This document shows, piece by piece, positions 45,977 to 54,949 of a stretch of 62,970 nt of DNA. How positions within the stretch are numbered: position 1 is the stretch's first letter; each line of letters begins with the position of its first letter. The position numbers and the translations under genes are program-made. The notes under the pieces were generated by a model, which was not told the origin of the DNA, searched no databases, and was given only the letters and a program-made list of their open reading frames with translations. Source of the DNA: Alphaproteobacteria bacterium (GTDB lineage Bacteria > Pseudomonadota > Alphaproteobacteria > Rhodobacterales > Rhodobacteraceae); NCBI GenBank assembly GCA_030431485.1, contig JAUIIR010000015.1, positions 1 through 62,970 of the forward strand. Reading direction: 5' to 3'.

Positions 45977-46456
45977 ATGACACGCATTGCCCATATCGAA
46001 CTGGACGACGGCAATCTGCCCCCGCCCACGCCTGAGATCGAACAGGAACGCCGCGTGGCGATGTTCGACCTGATGGAGCACAACACGTTTGAACTGCCCG
46101 ACCGGGAAGGACGCCCGGTGCCTCCGGGGCCGTATAACGTGGGCCTGTCGATCCGGGACAAACGGCTGGTCTTTGATGTGACCACCGAAAGCCATGACAA
46201 AGCGGCAGAGTTTCATCTTTCGCTGTCGCCGTTCCGGCAGGTGGTCAAAGATTACTTCCAGATCTGTAAATCCTATTTCGACGCGGTGAAAACCCTGCCG
46301 CCGAGCCAGATCGAGACCATCGACATGGCACGGCGCGGTATTCACAACGAAGGCGCGCGCATCCTGCAAGAGCGGCTTGAGGGCAAGGTGACGGTGGATG
46401 ACGACACCGCGCGCAGGCTCTTTACGCTGGTCTGCGTGCTGCATTTCGGGGGCTGA
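45977..46456 (+). CDS. UPF0262 family protein
   Basis: A 159-residue conserved alphaproteobacterial protein of unknown function. Family stretches are EQERRVAMFDLMEHNTFEL, SLSPFRQVVKDYFQICKSYF and RRGIHNEGARILQERLEGK. In many alphaproteobacteria it lies between hisD and a low-molecular-weight phosphatase gene upstream of infA; here the phosphatase follows, but hisD is replaced by the bciB-like gene. AAGGAA precedes the ATG. Confidence 0.92.
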   Translation: MTRIAHIELDDGNLPPPTPEIEQERRVAMFDLMEHNTFELPDREGRPVPPGPYNVGLSIRDKRLVFDVTTESHDKAAEFHLSLSPFRQVVKDYFQICKSYFDAVKTLPPSQIETIDMARRGIHNEGARILQERLEGKVTVDDDTARRLFTLVCVLHFGG

Positions 46457-46459
46457 ATC

Positions 46460-46909
46460 TTGGGAGTGCTGCCGCAGTCGATCCTGTTTTGCTGCGACCA
46501 CAATGCCGTCCGGTCTCCCATGGCCGAGGGGATCATGAAAAAGCTGTATGGCTTTGAGACCTACGTGCAGTCGGTGGGGGTGGTGAACGATCTGGAGATT
46601 GACGGATTTGCCATTGCCGCCTGTGACGAGATCGGGGTCGCCCTGAACCGGCACAAATCGCGGTCTTTCGACGAGTTGGAAGAGAATGGTGAGGCGCTTT
46701 CGGGTTTTGACCTGATCGTTGCTTTGTCTCCGGCGTCGCAGCGACGGGCGCTGGATCTGACGCGGTTCTACCATCTGACGGTAGAATACTGGCCGATCAT
46801 GGACCCGACTGGGTTGGGTGAAACACGCGAACAGAAGCTGAATTCCTATCGGCAGACGCGCGATCAACTGGTGGATCACTTGAGAACAAAATGGGGAGGG
46901 GCGCTATGA
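46460..46909 (+). CDS. Low-molecular-weight phosphatase/arsenate reductase-like protein
   Basis: A 149-residue protein with the LMW phosphotyrosine phosphatase P-loop CDHNAVRSP, that is C12-x5-R18 with Ser after it, and a downstream DPTG that could supply the general acid Asp. Its substrate is unknown; the family includes protein tyrosine phosphatases and thioredoxin-coupled arsenate reductases. The start is a TTG at 46460 three bases after the UPF0262 stop, with GGGGG upstream; a GTG at 46466 is an alternative. The stop overlaps the next gene. Confidence 0.85.
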   Translation: MGVLPQSILFCCDHNAVRSPMAEGIMKKLYGFETYVQSVGVVNDLEIDGFAIAACDEIGVALNRHKSRSFDELEENGEALSGFDLIVALSPASQRRALDLTRFYHLTVEYWPIMDPTGLGETREQKLNSYRQTRDQLVDHLRTKWGGAL

Positions 46910-47301
46910 GTCGGGCCACAATCGAGCGTTATTTCGATGCGTTCAACTGTAAAGACATCGCGGGCATGCTGGACTGTCTGGCTGATGACGTTGCGCATCA
47001 TGTCAACGAAGGCAACGTGCGGATCGGGCGTGCGGCGTTCGAGGAATTCTGTCAACACATGGCGCAGTGTTACGACGAGACCCTGACGGAACTCGTGATC
47101 TTCGTTGCCGAAGACGGTGCACGCGGGGCGGCGGAATATATGGTCAATGGCACATATCTGGCGAGTGACGCGGGGCTGCCCGAGGCCAAGGGGCAGGGCT
47201 ATCGTCTGCCTGCGGGGTCGTTCTTTTCGCTGTCCGATGGCAAGATCAGCCGCGTGGTGACCTATTACAACCTCAGCGACTGGATCAAACAGGTCTCGTG
47301 A
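46906..47301 (+). CDS. NTF2/SnoaL-like (ketosteroid isomerase-related) protein
   Basis: A 131-residue cone-shaped NTF2-fold protein: TIERYFDAFNCKDIAGMLDC at the start, DDVAHHVNEGNVRIGRAAFE in the middle, and SLSDGKISRVVTYYNLSDW at the end. Such proteins are enzymes or binding domains with diverse substrates, so no activity is assigned. ATG at 46906 overlaps the phosphatase stop (ATGA), and the stop abuts the acetyltransferase start. Confidence 0.85.
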   Translation: MSRATIERYFDAFNCKDIAGMLDCLADDVAHHVNEGNVRIGRAAFEEFCQHMAQCYDETLTELVIFVAEDGARGAAEYMVNGTYLASDAGLPEAKGQGYRLPAGSFFSLSDGKISRVVTYYNLSDWIKQVS

Positions 47302-47897
47302 TGCGGATCGAAGCGCTGACTGGAGAGGCGTTGGATGCGGCTCTGGACGATGTGGCGGGACTGCGCATTCGGGTGTTTCGGGACTGGCCGTATCTTTATG
47401 ACGGCGATCTGGAATACGAGCGCGGCTATCTTGAGACATATCGGAACTCGGACACGGCAATTTTGGTTGGCGCGTTCGACGGGACGCGATTGGTCGGTGC
47501 TGCGACCGGCACGCCGATGACGGATCACGCGGATGACTTTGCGGCGGCGTTCGAAGGAAGCGGGCTAGCGCTGAACGACATCTTCTACTGTGCCGAGTCG
47601 GTTCTTCTGCCAGAGTATCGCGGGCGCGGGGTGGGGCATCGCTTCTTTGACCTGCGTGAGGCGCATGGGCGTGCCCTCGGGGCGACGATGTCCGCGTTTT
47701 GTGGCGTGGTGCGGCCTGCCGACCATCCCTTGCGGCCCGAAGGGTATCGGCCTTTGAATGGGTTCTGGCGCAAGCGGGGCTATGCGCCGCTTGATGGGGC
47801 TGTGGCGTGGTTTTCCTGGAAAGACATTGACCAGTCCGAGACAACGCGGAAGCCGTTGCAGGTTTGGACACGGTCGTTGACGGAGGATGAGGGATGA
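47301..47897 (+). CDS. GNAT-family acetyltransferase
   Basis: A 198-residue N-acetyltransferase. The acetyl-CoA pyrophosphate-binding region is AESVLLPEYRGRGVGHRFFD, the Q/RxxGxG/A signature. Motif A is preceded by a LVGAATGTPM beta strand. The acceptor substrate is not evident. It overlaps the adjacent genes by 1 and 4 bases, in a tight run with the NTF2-like gene and a nitrilase-type hydrolase, which suggests one small-molecule pathway. Confidence 0.88.
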   Translation: MRIEALTGEALDAALDDVAGLRIRVFRDWPYLYDGDLEYERGYLETYRNSDTAILVGAFDGTRLVGAATGTPMTDHADDFAAAFEGSGLALNDIFYCAESVLLPEYRGRGVGHRFFDLREAHGRALGATMSAFCGVVRPADHPLRPEGYRPLNGFWRKRGYAPLDGAVAWFSWKDIDQSETTRKPLQVWTRSLTEDEG

Positions 47898-48778
47898 AAG
47901 TTGCGGCAGCTGCCTACCCTATGGATTTTCTCGACTCGTGGGCGGTTTACGAAGAAAAGCTGACACGTTGGGTGAGCGAAGCCGCCGGGGCCGGGGCGGA
48001 CTTGTTGGTGTTCCCAGAATACGGCGCAATAGAGCTTGCCACGCTTGCCGGACGCGATGTGGCGCTGGATCTGGAGGCGTCTCTTCATGCGGTGTCAGAG
48101 CGGATTCCCGAGGCCGATGAGCTGCATGCCAAACTCGCGCAGGCGTTCGGAGTTCACATCCTTGCGGCCTCGGCACCGGTGTTTGATTCTGATCAGGGCG
48201 AGCGGCCAGTGAACCGGGCGCGATTTTTTGCGCCCAATGGCGATTCGGTTCATCAGGACAAACAGATCATGACCCGGTTTGAGCGTGAGGAATGGGGTGT
48301 CGTCGCAGGTGGGCCACTGCAACTCTTTGACACCGCATTGGGCAGGATCGGCATCTTGATCTGCTATGACAGTGAGTTCCCACTGCTGGGTCGTGCGATG
48401 GCCGAGGCGGACCTGATCCTTGTGCCAAGCTGCACAGAGGCGCTTACGGGCTATTCGCGGGTGCGGATCGGGTCGATGGCACGGGCGTTGGAAAATCAGT
48501 GCGTTACGGTCATGTCTTCCACGGTCGGACGCTGTGATTGGTCCGAGGCTGTGGACGAGAATACCGGAATGGGCGGGATATTCGGCCCACCTGACACCGG
48601 ATTTCCGGCCACCGGTGTGATCGCGGAAGGGCATCTGAACCAGCCCGGTTGGACCTATGCTGACGTTGATCTGGACCGGATTGCCCATGTTCGCGCGGAT
48701 GGTGTGGTGCTCAATCGGCGGCATTGGGACGATCAAACCGGACGTGACGTGATTGCCGCAGCGCGGAAACTGGGTTGA
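47894..48778 (+). CDS. Carbon-nitrogen hydrolase (nitrilase superfamily)
   Basis: A 294-residue amidase-type enzyme with the Glu-Lys-Cys triad: Glu in LLVFPEYGAIEL, Lys in VHQDKQIMTRFE and the nucleophilic Cys in ILICYDSEFPLL. Family members hydrolyse omega-amides, N-carbamoyl compounds or polyamine derivatives; the substrate is not clear here. It overlaps the acetyltransferase gene by four bases, so acetylation and amide hydrolysis may act on related compounds. Confidence 0.9.
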   Translation: MKVAAAAYPMDFLDSWAVYEEKLTRWVSEAAGAGADLLVFPEYGAIELATLAGRDVALDLEASLHAVSERIPEADELHAKLAQAFGVHILAASAPVFDSDQGERPVNRARFFAPNGDSVHQDKQIMTRFEREEWGVVAGGPLQLFDTALGRIGILICYDSEFPLLGRAMAEADLILVPSCTEALTGYSRVRIGSMARALENQCVTVMSSTVGRCDWSEAVDENTGMGGIFGPPDTGFPATGVIAEGHLNQPGWTYADVDLDRIAHVRADGVVLNRRHWDDQTGRDVIAAARKLG

Positions 48779-48860
48779 ATAGGCCTTGATAAATTGGCCG
48801 TTTGGCCCCATTTAGTAGCGCGCCTCGCACTATGGCGGGGTAGTTTGTTAAGGAGAGACC

Positions 48861-49079
48861 ATGGCCAAGGAAGATACGCTCGAATTTCCCGGTGTCGTGA
48901 AGGAACTCCTGCCTAACGCGACGTTTCGGGTCGAGCTGGAAAACGGCCATGAGATCATCGCGCACACGGCAGGCAAGATGCGCAAGAACCGCATCCGTGT
49001 TCTGGCTGGCGACAAGGTGCAAGTCGAAATGACGCCCTACGATCTGACCAAGGGTCGGATCAACTACCGCTTCAAGTAA
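48861..49079 (+). CDS. infA: Translation initiation factor IF-1
   Basis: A 72-residue S1/OB-fold protein, the standard IF-1 length. It starts [20 protein letters not shown] and ends [15 protein letters not shown], both almost invariant in the family. It binds the ribosomal A site and assists IF-2 and IF-3. AAGGAGA lies upstream of the ATG. It leads the maf-rng-yacG run. Confidence 0.98.
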   Translation: MAKEDTLEFPGVVKELLPNATFRVELENGHEIIAHTAGKMRKNRIRVLAGDKVQVEMTPYDLTKGRINYRFK

Positions 49080-49086
49080 GCGTTTC

Positions 49087-49665
49087 ATGAAGCTGATCCT
49101 CGGCTCCGGCAGCCCCCGGCGGCGGGAGCTTTTGGCTCAGATCGGGGTGGAGGCGGATGACATCCGCCCGCCCGATATCAACGAAGACCCTCATCCGAAC
49201 GAATTACCGCGCCCGTATTGTGTGCGCTTGGCGCGCGAAAAGGCATTGGCAATTCCGGCCGGCGACGATGAGATCGTGCTGTCTGCGGACACCACTGTCG
49301 CCTTGGGGCGGCGCATTCTGGGCAAACCCAGCGACGCGGCCGAAGCGGCAGAGTTCCTGTTTGCGCTTTCGGGCCGCAGGCACCGGGTCGTGACGGCCGT
49401 GGCCGTGCGCCAGGGAGACCAGATTTGGGAGCGTGATGTCGTCACGCAGGTCAAGATGAAGCGTCTGAGCGATGCCGAGGTGAATGCCTATCTGGACAGT
49501 GAGGACTGGCGCGGCAAGGCGGGCGGCTATGCCATTCAGGGACCTGCCGGGGCGTTTGTGCCGTGGATCAATGGCAGCTTCAGCGCGGTGGTCGGCCTGC
49601 CCTTGGCCGAGACTGCAAATCTGCTCGTTGCGGCGGGCTATCCGCTTTATGGGGTGTCGGAATGA
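49087..49665 (+). CDS. maf: Maf-family nucleotide pyrophosphatase
   Basis: A 192-residue Maf protein that hydrolyses noncanonical or pyrimidine nucleoside triphosphates. The start [20 protein letters not shown] holds the S-x-x-R-x-x-L motif, followed by [20 protein letters not shown] with the catalytic Asp and [16 protein letters not shown]. It overlaps the RNase gene by four bases. Confidence 0.94.
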   Translation: MKLILGSGSPRRRELLAQIGVEADDIRPPDINEDPHPNELPRPYCVRLAREKALAIPAGDDEIVLSADTTVALGRRILGKPSDAAEAAEFLFALSGRRHRVVTAVAVRQGDQIWERDVVTQVKMKRLSDAEVNAYLDSEDWRGKAGGYAIQGPAGAFVPWINGSFSAVVGLPLAETANLLVAAGYPLYGVSE

Positions 49666-50687
49666 AGGGACGCTTGATTGCGCTGGATCATATCGGCGAC
49701 CGCGAAGCTGCGGCGCTGATGGTGGATGGGCAGGTTGAGGATCTGTTTCTGGAGACCGACCAACCCGCGCCTGGAACAATCTACCGGGCCATTGTTGAAC
49801 GCCCGATGAAAGGGCAGGGTGGCATGTTCCTGCGCACGCCCGACGGTTCGGCTTTTGTCCGGCAGGTTAAGGGCTTGGCCCCCGGTCAAACGTTGCTGGT
49901 GCAGGTCACCGGCTACGCCGAACCGGGCAAGGCGATTCCTGTGACACACAAGGTTCTGTTTAAAAGCCGTTATGCCATCGTCACGCCTGACGCGCCGGGG
50001 ATCAACGTGTCGCGCCGGATCAAGGACGACGACGCGCGTGAAGAGTTGCTTGCCGTTGCGCATGAGATCATGGACGCGGGTGAGAGCTTTGGCCTGATCC
50101 TGCGGTCCTCCTGCGAAGGCGCGGATGCGGACGAGATCGCCGACGATATTGCGGCGATGGCCGACCTGGCGGGGCAGGTCATGGGAGACTCCACGGGCGA
50201 TGCAGAGGTGCTGGTCGAAGGTGACGGGCCGCATCTGCTCGCGTGGCGCGAATGGACAGACAAGGCCGAGATTGACAGCGCCGATGGCAGTTTCGAACGT
50301 CACGGTATTCTGGATGTGCTCGATGGCCTGACGATCCGCGATGTGCCGTTGGGCGGTCATGCGTCGATGGCGGTTGAGCCTACGCGTGCTTTGGTGGCGG
50401 TCGATGTGAACACCGGCGGTGACACCAGCCCGGCAGCGGGGTTGAAGGCCAATCTGGCGGCGGTCAAGGATTTGCCGCGCCAGTTGCGGCTTCGGGGCCT
50501 TGGAGGACAGATCGTGATTGATCCCGCGCCCACTGCCAAAAAGGACCGGCGTCAGATTGAAAGCGCCCTGCGCAGCGCTTTGAAGCGGGACAGCGTGGAA
50601 ACCGTGTTCGTGGGGTGGACTCCGCTGGGGCATATCGAGTTACAACGCAAGCGTGACCGACTGTCCTTAAGCGAGGTGCTGACATGA
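49662..50687 (+). CDS. rng: Ribonuclease E/G family protein, short form
   Basis: A 341-residue RNase E/G-type protein, shorter than E. coli RNase G (489). The 5'-sensor/RNase H-like core is visible ([20 protein letters not shown]) with the catalytic Asp pair in [10 protein letters not shown] and [17 protein letters not shown]. The S1 insert is reduced and the C-terminal zinc link is absent. It could be a degenerate relative. In alphaproteobacteria this gene lies between maf and yacG, as here. The start overlaps the maf stop as ATGA. Confidence 0.87.
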   Translation: MKGRLIALDHIGDREAAALMVDGQVEDLFLETDQPAPGTIYRAIVERPMKGQGGMFLRTPDGSAFVRQVKGLAPGQTLLVQVTGYAEPGKAIPVTHKVLFKSRYAIVTPDAPGINVSRRIKDDDAREELLAVAHEIMDAGESFGLILRSSCEGADADEIADDIAAMADLAGQVMGDSTGDAEVLVEGDGPHLLAWREWTDKAEIDSADGSFERHGILDVLDGLTIRDVPLGGHASMAVEPTRALVAVDVNTGGDTSPAAGLKANLAAVKDLPRQLRLRGLGGQIVIDPAPTAKKDRRQIESALRSALKRDSVETVFVGWTPLGHIELQRKRDRLSLSEVLT

Positions 50688-50875
50688 GCTGCCCCATCTG
50701 CGGCAAGGAAACCAACCCAGAGGTTCGTCCGTTTTGTTCGAAACGCTGTGCGGATGTCGATCTGGCGCGCTGGCTGAACGGAAATTACGCGGTGCCGTCA
50801 GAGGATCCAGAAGACATCGAAGCGGCGATTGAGGCGGCAGAACAGGCGGGTCCGTCTTCGGACAAACTGCACTGA
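50684..50875 (+). CDS. yacG: DNA gyrase inhibitor YacG
   Basis: A 63-residue zinc protein with four cysteines in CPICGKE and FCSKRCADVDLARW, the YacG zinc knuckle. YacG binds GyrB and blocks DNA binding by gyrase in E. coli. The acidic tail (EDPEDIEAAIEAAEQ) is longer than the core. It overlaps the RNase gene and closes the infA run. Confidence 0.94.
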   Translation: MSCPICGKETNPEVRPFCSKRCADVDLARWLNGNYAVPSEDPEDIEAAIEAAEQAGPSSDKLH

Positions 50876-50895
50876 TCCAGACTTTGGGACGCTGA

Positions 50896-52161
50896 TCAGG
50901 GCGCGATCAGAAGCACCTGTACATCAGCCACGTTTGTGCCGGTCGCATGGGTCATTAACAGATCGCCACCCGCGGCGAGCGCTGCGTAGCTGTCGTTATT
51001 TGCAAGGAGCGCTTGGGCGTCCTGACCGGCGGCTATGATCCGAGGCACGGTGCCAGAGTCGACCAGCCCGCCTGCGGCATCAGTCGGACCGTCGCGGCCG
51101 TCTGTACCCCCTGACAGGAAGACCCATTCCCCCGCAACATCATGTGCTTGCAGAGCGACCCTCAGAGCCAGTTCCTGATTGCGACCGCCGCGGCCGGTTC
51201 CGGTGATCCGGACCGTGGTTTCGCCCCCGAAAAGCAGCGCCGTTGGTTCGGGACGCGGGATCAGTTCAGACAGGACGACATGCGCGGCCTCTGCCACATC
51301 GCCCGTCAGCGCATCACTCACGATACGGGAATTCAGACCGAGCTGTTCGGCTTCGGCGACCATTGCTTCGATCGACAGGCGATTCGAGCCAACAAGGACG
51401 TTCACCGCGTTTGGCAAGGGGACAGAGCTTTGGTTCTGCGTTTGCTCCAGGTGGCTGCGAATCGTCTCTGGAACACCGTCCCATATCCCCGCATCTTTCA
51501 ACGTTTCGACGGCCTCTTGGGCGGTTCCGATGGGGCTCACTGTGGGGCCAGACGCGATGGCGCGCAGATCATCACCGATCACGTCGGAGAGCAGATAGGC
51601 GGTCACGGATGCCGGTGCGGCGAGCCGGGCGAAGCCACCGCCTTTGAGTAGGCTAACCTGTTGTCGGACAAGGTTCATTTGCACAATGTCGAGGCCAGCA
51701 GAAAGAAGCAGGCCATTGAGGCGCGTCTTGTCCGCAAGACTGACACCGGGCGGAGGCGCGGGCAGCAACGCTGATCCGCCACCGGATATCAGGGCGATGA
51801 CACGATCCTGATCTGTGGCCTCTTTCAGAAGGTCCAGCACCCGTTGCGCCGCCCGCGCGCCCGCTTCGTCGGGAACCGGATGCCCGGCGCGCAGAATCTC
51901 GGCATCGTGCAGGGTTGCGTTGTTTTCGTGATGGGTGACTGCGAGGGCTGCATAGGGATCTGGCAATGCGATCATTGCTTCGCCAAGCATCGCAGGGGCC
52001 GCCTTGCCGATCGCAATCAGAAATGTCCGACCGCCGGGTTTTTCGACAGGCGGCGGGTTTTCTGCCAGACCGCGTCGTACGGCTTTGGCAGGGTCTGCCG
52101 CGGCCACGGCTGCATCAAACAGCAGTCTTGCTTGCGTGCGAAGGGCGTCGATCCTGATCAT
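50896..52161 (-). CDS. Glycerate 2-kinase (MOFRL family)
   Basis: A 421-residue kinase of the GckA/TtuD type that makes 2-phosphoglycerate from D-glycerate. The N-terminal domain has TFLIAIGKAAPAMLGEAMIA and ALISGGGSALLPAPPPGVSL; the C-terminal MOFRL domain has LLFGGETTVRITGTGRGGRN and LSGGTDGRDGPTDAAGG. It feeds glyoxylate or serine-cycle intermediates to glycolysis. The ATG at 52161 gives the family start MIRIDALRTQARLLFDAA; the frame continues to 52470 across the tRNA-Tyr and is not coding there. A tRNA-Tyr lies 90 bp upstream on the same strand. Confidence 0.93.
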   Translation of the reverse strand: MIRIDALRTQARLLFDAAVAAADPAKAVRRGLAENPPPVEKPGGRTFLIAIGKAAPAMLGEAMIALPDPYAALAVTHHENNATLHDAEILRAGHPVPDEAGARAAQRVLDLLKEATDQDRVIALISGGGSALLPAPPPGVSLADKTRLNGLLLSAGLDIVQMNLVRQQVSLLKGGGFARLAAPASVTAYLLSDVIGDDLRAIASGPTVSPIGTAQEAVETLKDAGIWDGVPETIRSHLEQTQNQSSVPLPNAVNVLVGSNRLSIEAMVAEAEQLGLNSRIVSDALTGDVAEAAHVVLSELIPRPEPTALLFGGETTVRITGTGRGGRNQELALRVALQAHDVAGEWVFLSGGTDGRDGPTDAAGGLVDSGTVPRIIAAGQDAQALLANNDSYAALAAGGDLLMTHATGTNVADVQVLLIAP

Positions 52162-52250
52162 GGAAGAATTAGCGCCGTAAACCGGTCCAAAGTCAAATGC
52201 TTGCGGCACGTGTTTCGTGCAATACGTGAAGTGGTATAAGTGTGGGAAAG

Positions 52251-52334
52251 TGGTGGGCGACCCTGGAATCGAACCAGGCGTGCGTCTCCGCGAGGGAGTT
52301 ACAGTCCCCTGCCACACCTTGCGGCCTGTCGCCC
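52251..52334 (-). tRNA. tRNA-Tyr (GTA)
   Basis: On the minus strand the acceptor GGGCGAC pairs with GTCGCCC, followed by A and an encoded CCA. The anticodon loop CTGTAAC shows GTA. A long class II variable arm follows (about 14 bases), and the T arm is CCTGG-TTCGATT-CCAGG. Confidence 0.95.
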
Positions 52335-52454
52335 ACTTTCCCAAGAGCCCGGCTCTTGGCGTGAGCGGGTGATTACAATTGCCCCCTTGCGGCGTCAACA
52401 GGAAAATCCCATCAAGCGGCAGGTGCGAAAAACACGAAGACAAAGGGGGCTGTG

Positions 52455-53234
52455 ATGGCCAAGAAACCAAAATGGGTGGTGGCCAAAGAACAGTCCAAGA
52501 AGGCGGCTGCGGCAGAGACCGTGTGGTTGTTCGGTCTGCATGCGGTACGCGATGCTTTGGTCAACCCGAAGCGGAAAAAACTGCGTCTTGTGGTGACTCG
52601 CAACGCGATGGACAAGCTGGCGGATGCGATCCAAGCCGCTGGAATCGAACCGGAAATGAGCGATCCACGCAAGTTTGCGGCACCTATCGACTCGCAGTCC
52701 GTACACCAGGGAGCGGCGTTGGAGGTCAAGCCTCTGAACTGGGGTCGGTTGGAAGATGTAGCGCTTGGCGGTGCTGACGGGCCGCCGCGTATGGTGCTGC
52801 TCGACCGGGTGACCGACCCGCACAACGTCGGTGCGATTCTGCGATCCGCTGAAGTGTTCGGCGCGGCTTGCGTCGTTGGCACATTGCATCACTCGGCACC
52901 CGAAACGGGCGCTTTGGCCAAGACCGCGTCCGGGGCTTTGGAACGCCAACCTTACCTGCGGGAGCGCAATCTTGCGGATGCGATGGAGCGTTTGCGGGCA
53001 ATGGGTTACGTGATTTTTGGACTGGATGGAGAGGCCGAGCAAACACTCGATGCTGCTTTGGAGCCGGTGCGTGACCGGCCCATTGCGCTTGTGCTGGGAG
53101 CTGAGGGGCCCGGGCTGCGCCCCAAGACGAAAGACACATGCGATGCGTTGGTGAAAATCCCGTATTCTCAGGGGTTTGGGTCGCTTAACGTATCGAATGC
53201 AGCGGCGGTGGCGCTTTACGCGGCACGGGGGTGA
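52455..53234 (+). CDS. rlmB: 23S rRNA (guanosine-2'-O-)-methyltransferase RlmB
   Basis: A 259-residue SPOUT methyltransferase. The TrmH/SpoU motifs are NVGAILRSAEVFGA (motif 1), ALVLGAEGPGLRP (motif 2) and GFGSLNVSNAAAVALY (motif 3), which build the knotted SAM site. An N-terminal SpoU substrate-binding domain covers residues 20-95. It is likely to methylate G2251 of 23S rRNA; tRNA-specific TrmH paralogues look similar but usually lack this N-terminal domain. ATG at 52455 is preceded by GGGGG. Confidence 0.9.
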   Translation: MAKKPKWVVAKEQSKKAAAAETVWLFGLHAVRDALVNPKRKKLRLVVTRNAMDKLADAIQAAGIEPEMSDPRKFAAPIDSQSVHQGAALEVKPLNWGRLEDVALGGADGPPRMVLLDRVTDPHNVGAILRSAEVFGAACVVGTLHHSAPETGALAKTASGALERQPYLRERNLADAMERLRAMGYVIFGLDGEAEQTLDAALEPVRDRPIALVLGAEGPGLRPKTKDTCDALVKIPYSQGFGSLNVSNAAAVALYAARG

Positions 53235-53283
53235 GGTTGCGGATTTCCGCGCGCGTGCCAATATTCCTGACGAAGGAGATGCC

Positions 53284-53610
53284 ATGCCCCACGGAACCAA
53301 AATCGCCACCTGCTCTTATTGTGGAACCCGTGCAGCCCTTGTTCTGAAAGGGAAAACCCGGCATGAGCTAAGCTGTTCCGCCTGTGGCGCACCGTTGCAT
53401 GACATGAAGATGCTGCGAACGGACTCGTCTGAGAAAACCACTCCGACACACCGGCATGCCAGCATACCCAAAACGGCAGGTGCCGCGCCGTTTGGTGCCT
53501 GGGACGGTGCATCCGGCGGGGCGAAGAAGAAAAAACCCAAGAAGCGCAAGACATTGACACGCCGGTTCTTTGAAGAGGCGTTTGACGTTCTTGAAGACAT
53601 ATTTGACTGA
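53284..53610 (+). CDS. Small zinc-ribbon protein
   Basis: A 108-residue protein of unknown role. Two CxxC pairs form a zinc ribbon (ATCSYCGTRA and LSCSACGAPLHD), followed by a Lys-rich linker (GGAKKKKPKKRK) and an acidic tail FEEAFDVLEDIFD. AAGGAGA five bases before the ATG at 53284 fixes the start. The basic linker suggests contact with nucleic acid. It lies behind rlmB on the same strand. Confidence 0.75.
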   Translation: MPHGTKIATCSYCGTRAALVLKGKTRHELSCSACGAPLHDMKMLRTDSSEKTTPTHRHASIPKTAGAAPFGAWDGASGGAKKKKPKKRKTLTRRFFEEAFDVLEDIFD

Positions 53611-53617
53611 TTTTACC

Positions 53618-53644
53618 GGTTCGTACGGTTCCATAGTACGAACC
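53618..53644. repeat. Inverted repeat upstream of ribB
   Basis: GGTTCGTAC and GTACGAACC (9-bp perfect arms, 9-base spacer) lie in the 196-bp gap before ribB. Related words GGAACCGTAC (about 53711) and TCCGTACGG (about 53750) recur. No FMN riboswitch elements are present. No T run follows the hairpin, so it is not a typical terminator. Confidence 0.5.
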
Positions 53645-53806
53645 GTCCGGATTGGAGCGGGTTCCCCTCTGGATTTCCGCATTTTGGACAGAAAATGCTC
53701 TGCAAGCCGTGGAACCGTACTGTTCTACCCCTGCAAACGTAAGGTTCATCCGTACGGGACGTCGCACTGGTCAATTCCGCCATCCTGATTTAAGTGCCGG
53801 AGGGTA

Positions 53807-54949
53807 ATGACGGAGGTCCGCGTGACAACATTTGAAACCCCCGGTCCGGTTGAGGAAAACTGGAAAGACGCGATTTCTTCGGTCGAAGAGATCATCGAGG
53901 ACGCGCGTAACGGCAAGATGTTCATCCTTGTCGATCACGAGGATCGCGAGAATGAAGGCGATCTTGTGATTCCCGCGCAATGGGCAACGCCGGACGTGAT
54001 CAACTTCATGGCGACGCATGGGCGCGGGCTGATCTGCCTTGCCTTGACGTCTCAGCGAATTGAGGAGTTGGGCTTGGAGTTGATGTCCACCAACAACTCG
54101 TCGCGGCATGAAACTGCGTTCACGGTGTCCATCGAAGCGCGCGAAGGTGTCACAACCGGCATCTCGGCGGCTGACCGGGCGCGGACCGTGTCGGTGGCCA
54201 TTGACGGCACCAAAGGTGCGCAGGACATCGCGACGCCGGGTCACGTATTTCCACTGCGCGCCAAGGATGGCGGTGTGCTGGTGCGTGCCGGTCATACCGA
54301 AGCGGCCGTCGATGTGAGTCGCCTTGCCGGGCTGAGTGCTGCGGGTGTGATCTGCGAGATCATGAATGACGACGGCACAATGGCACGCTTGCCCGAGCTG
54401 GTGGCTTTTGCACAGCGACATGGGTTGAAGATCGGCACGATCAGTGACCTGATCGCCTACCGCCGCCGCAACGACAATCTGGTGCGGGTGCGCAAGGAAG
54501 AGACGATCACTTCGGAATACGGCGGTGAATGGCAAATGCGCATCTACACCGATGAAACCCACGGAGATGAACATATCGTGCTCTCCAAGGGCGATGTGTC
54601 CGGAGACGAGCCGGTTCTGGTACGGATGCATGCGCTCGATCCGATGCTGGATGTCGTCGGGTCCGGCCCGCGGGGCAGAGCGGATGAGTTCCAGCACGCG
54701 ATGCAGGCTGTTGCCGACGAGGGACGGGGCGTTGTTGTTTTGCTGCGCGACACCTCCATGAAGCTGGATGTTGGCGATGAGGTGTCGCCAAAGACGCTCC
54801 GTCAATACGGTTTGGGGGCGCAGATTCTGTCGTCGCTGGGGCTGTCGAAGCTGGTTTTGCTGACCAACTCACCGACGCCAAAGGTCGTGGGGCTGGACGC
54901 CTACGGGCTTGAAATCGTGGGCACACGCAAAATTTCGGAGTTGGGCTGA
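53807..54949 (+). CDS. ribB: 3,4-dihydroxy-2-butanone-4-phosphate synthase with a degenerate GTP cyclohydrolase II-like domain
   Basis: A 380-residue protein. The N-terminal DHBP synthase domain (about 20-220) has [19 protein letters not shown] and the metal and substrate region [15 protein letters not shown]; it makes the four-carbon unit of riboflavin from ribulose 5-phosphate. The C-terminal part resembles GTP cyclohydrolase II but lacks the zinc Cys motif (C-x-G-D...C-D-C); the matching stretch reads [20 protein letters not shown]. That half is therefore probably inactive. A GTG at 53822 with GGAGG five bases upstream is an alternative start. ribH follows directly. Confidence 0.9.
   Translation: MTEVRVTTFETPGPVEENWKDAISSVEEIIEDARNGKMFILVDHEDRENEGDLVIPAQWATPDVINFMATHGRGLICLALTSQRIEELGLELMSTNNSSRHETAFTVSIEAREGVTTGISAADRARTVSVAIDGTKGAQDIATPGHVFPLRAKDGGVLVRAGHTEAAVDVSRLAGLSAAGVICEIMNDDGTMARLPELVAFAQRHGLKIGTISDLIAYRRRNDNLVRVRKEETITSEYGGEWQMRIYTDETHGDEHIVLSKGDVSGDEPVLVRMHALDPMLDVVGSGPRGRADEFQHAMQAVADEGRGVVVLLRDTSMKLDVGDEVSPKTLRQYGLGAQILSSLGLSKLVLLTNSPTPKVVGLDAYGLEIVGTRKISELG

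Noticed and set aside
44768..46879. 703-codon minus-strand frame opposite bciB and UPF0262
   Set aside because: Antisense shadow of well-supported plus-strand genes; no family resemblance.
53611..53806. FMN riboswitch before ribB
   Set aside because: None of the conserved RFN segments is present.
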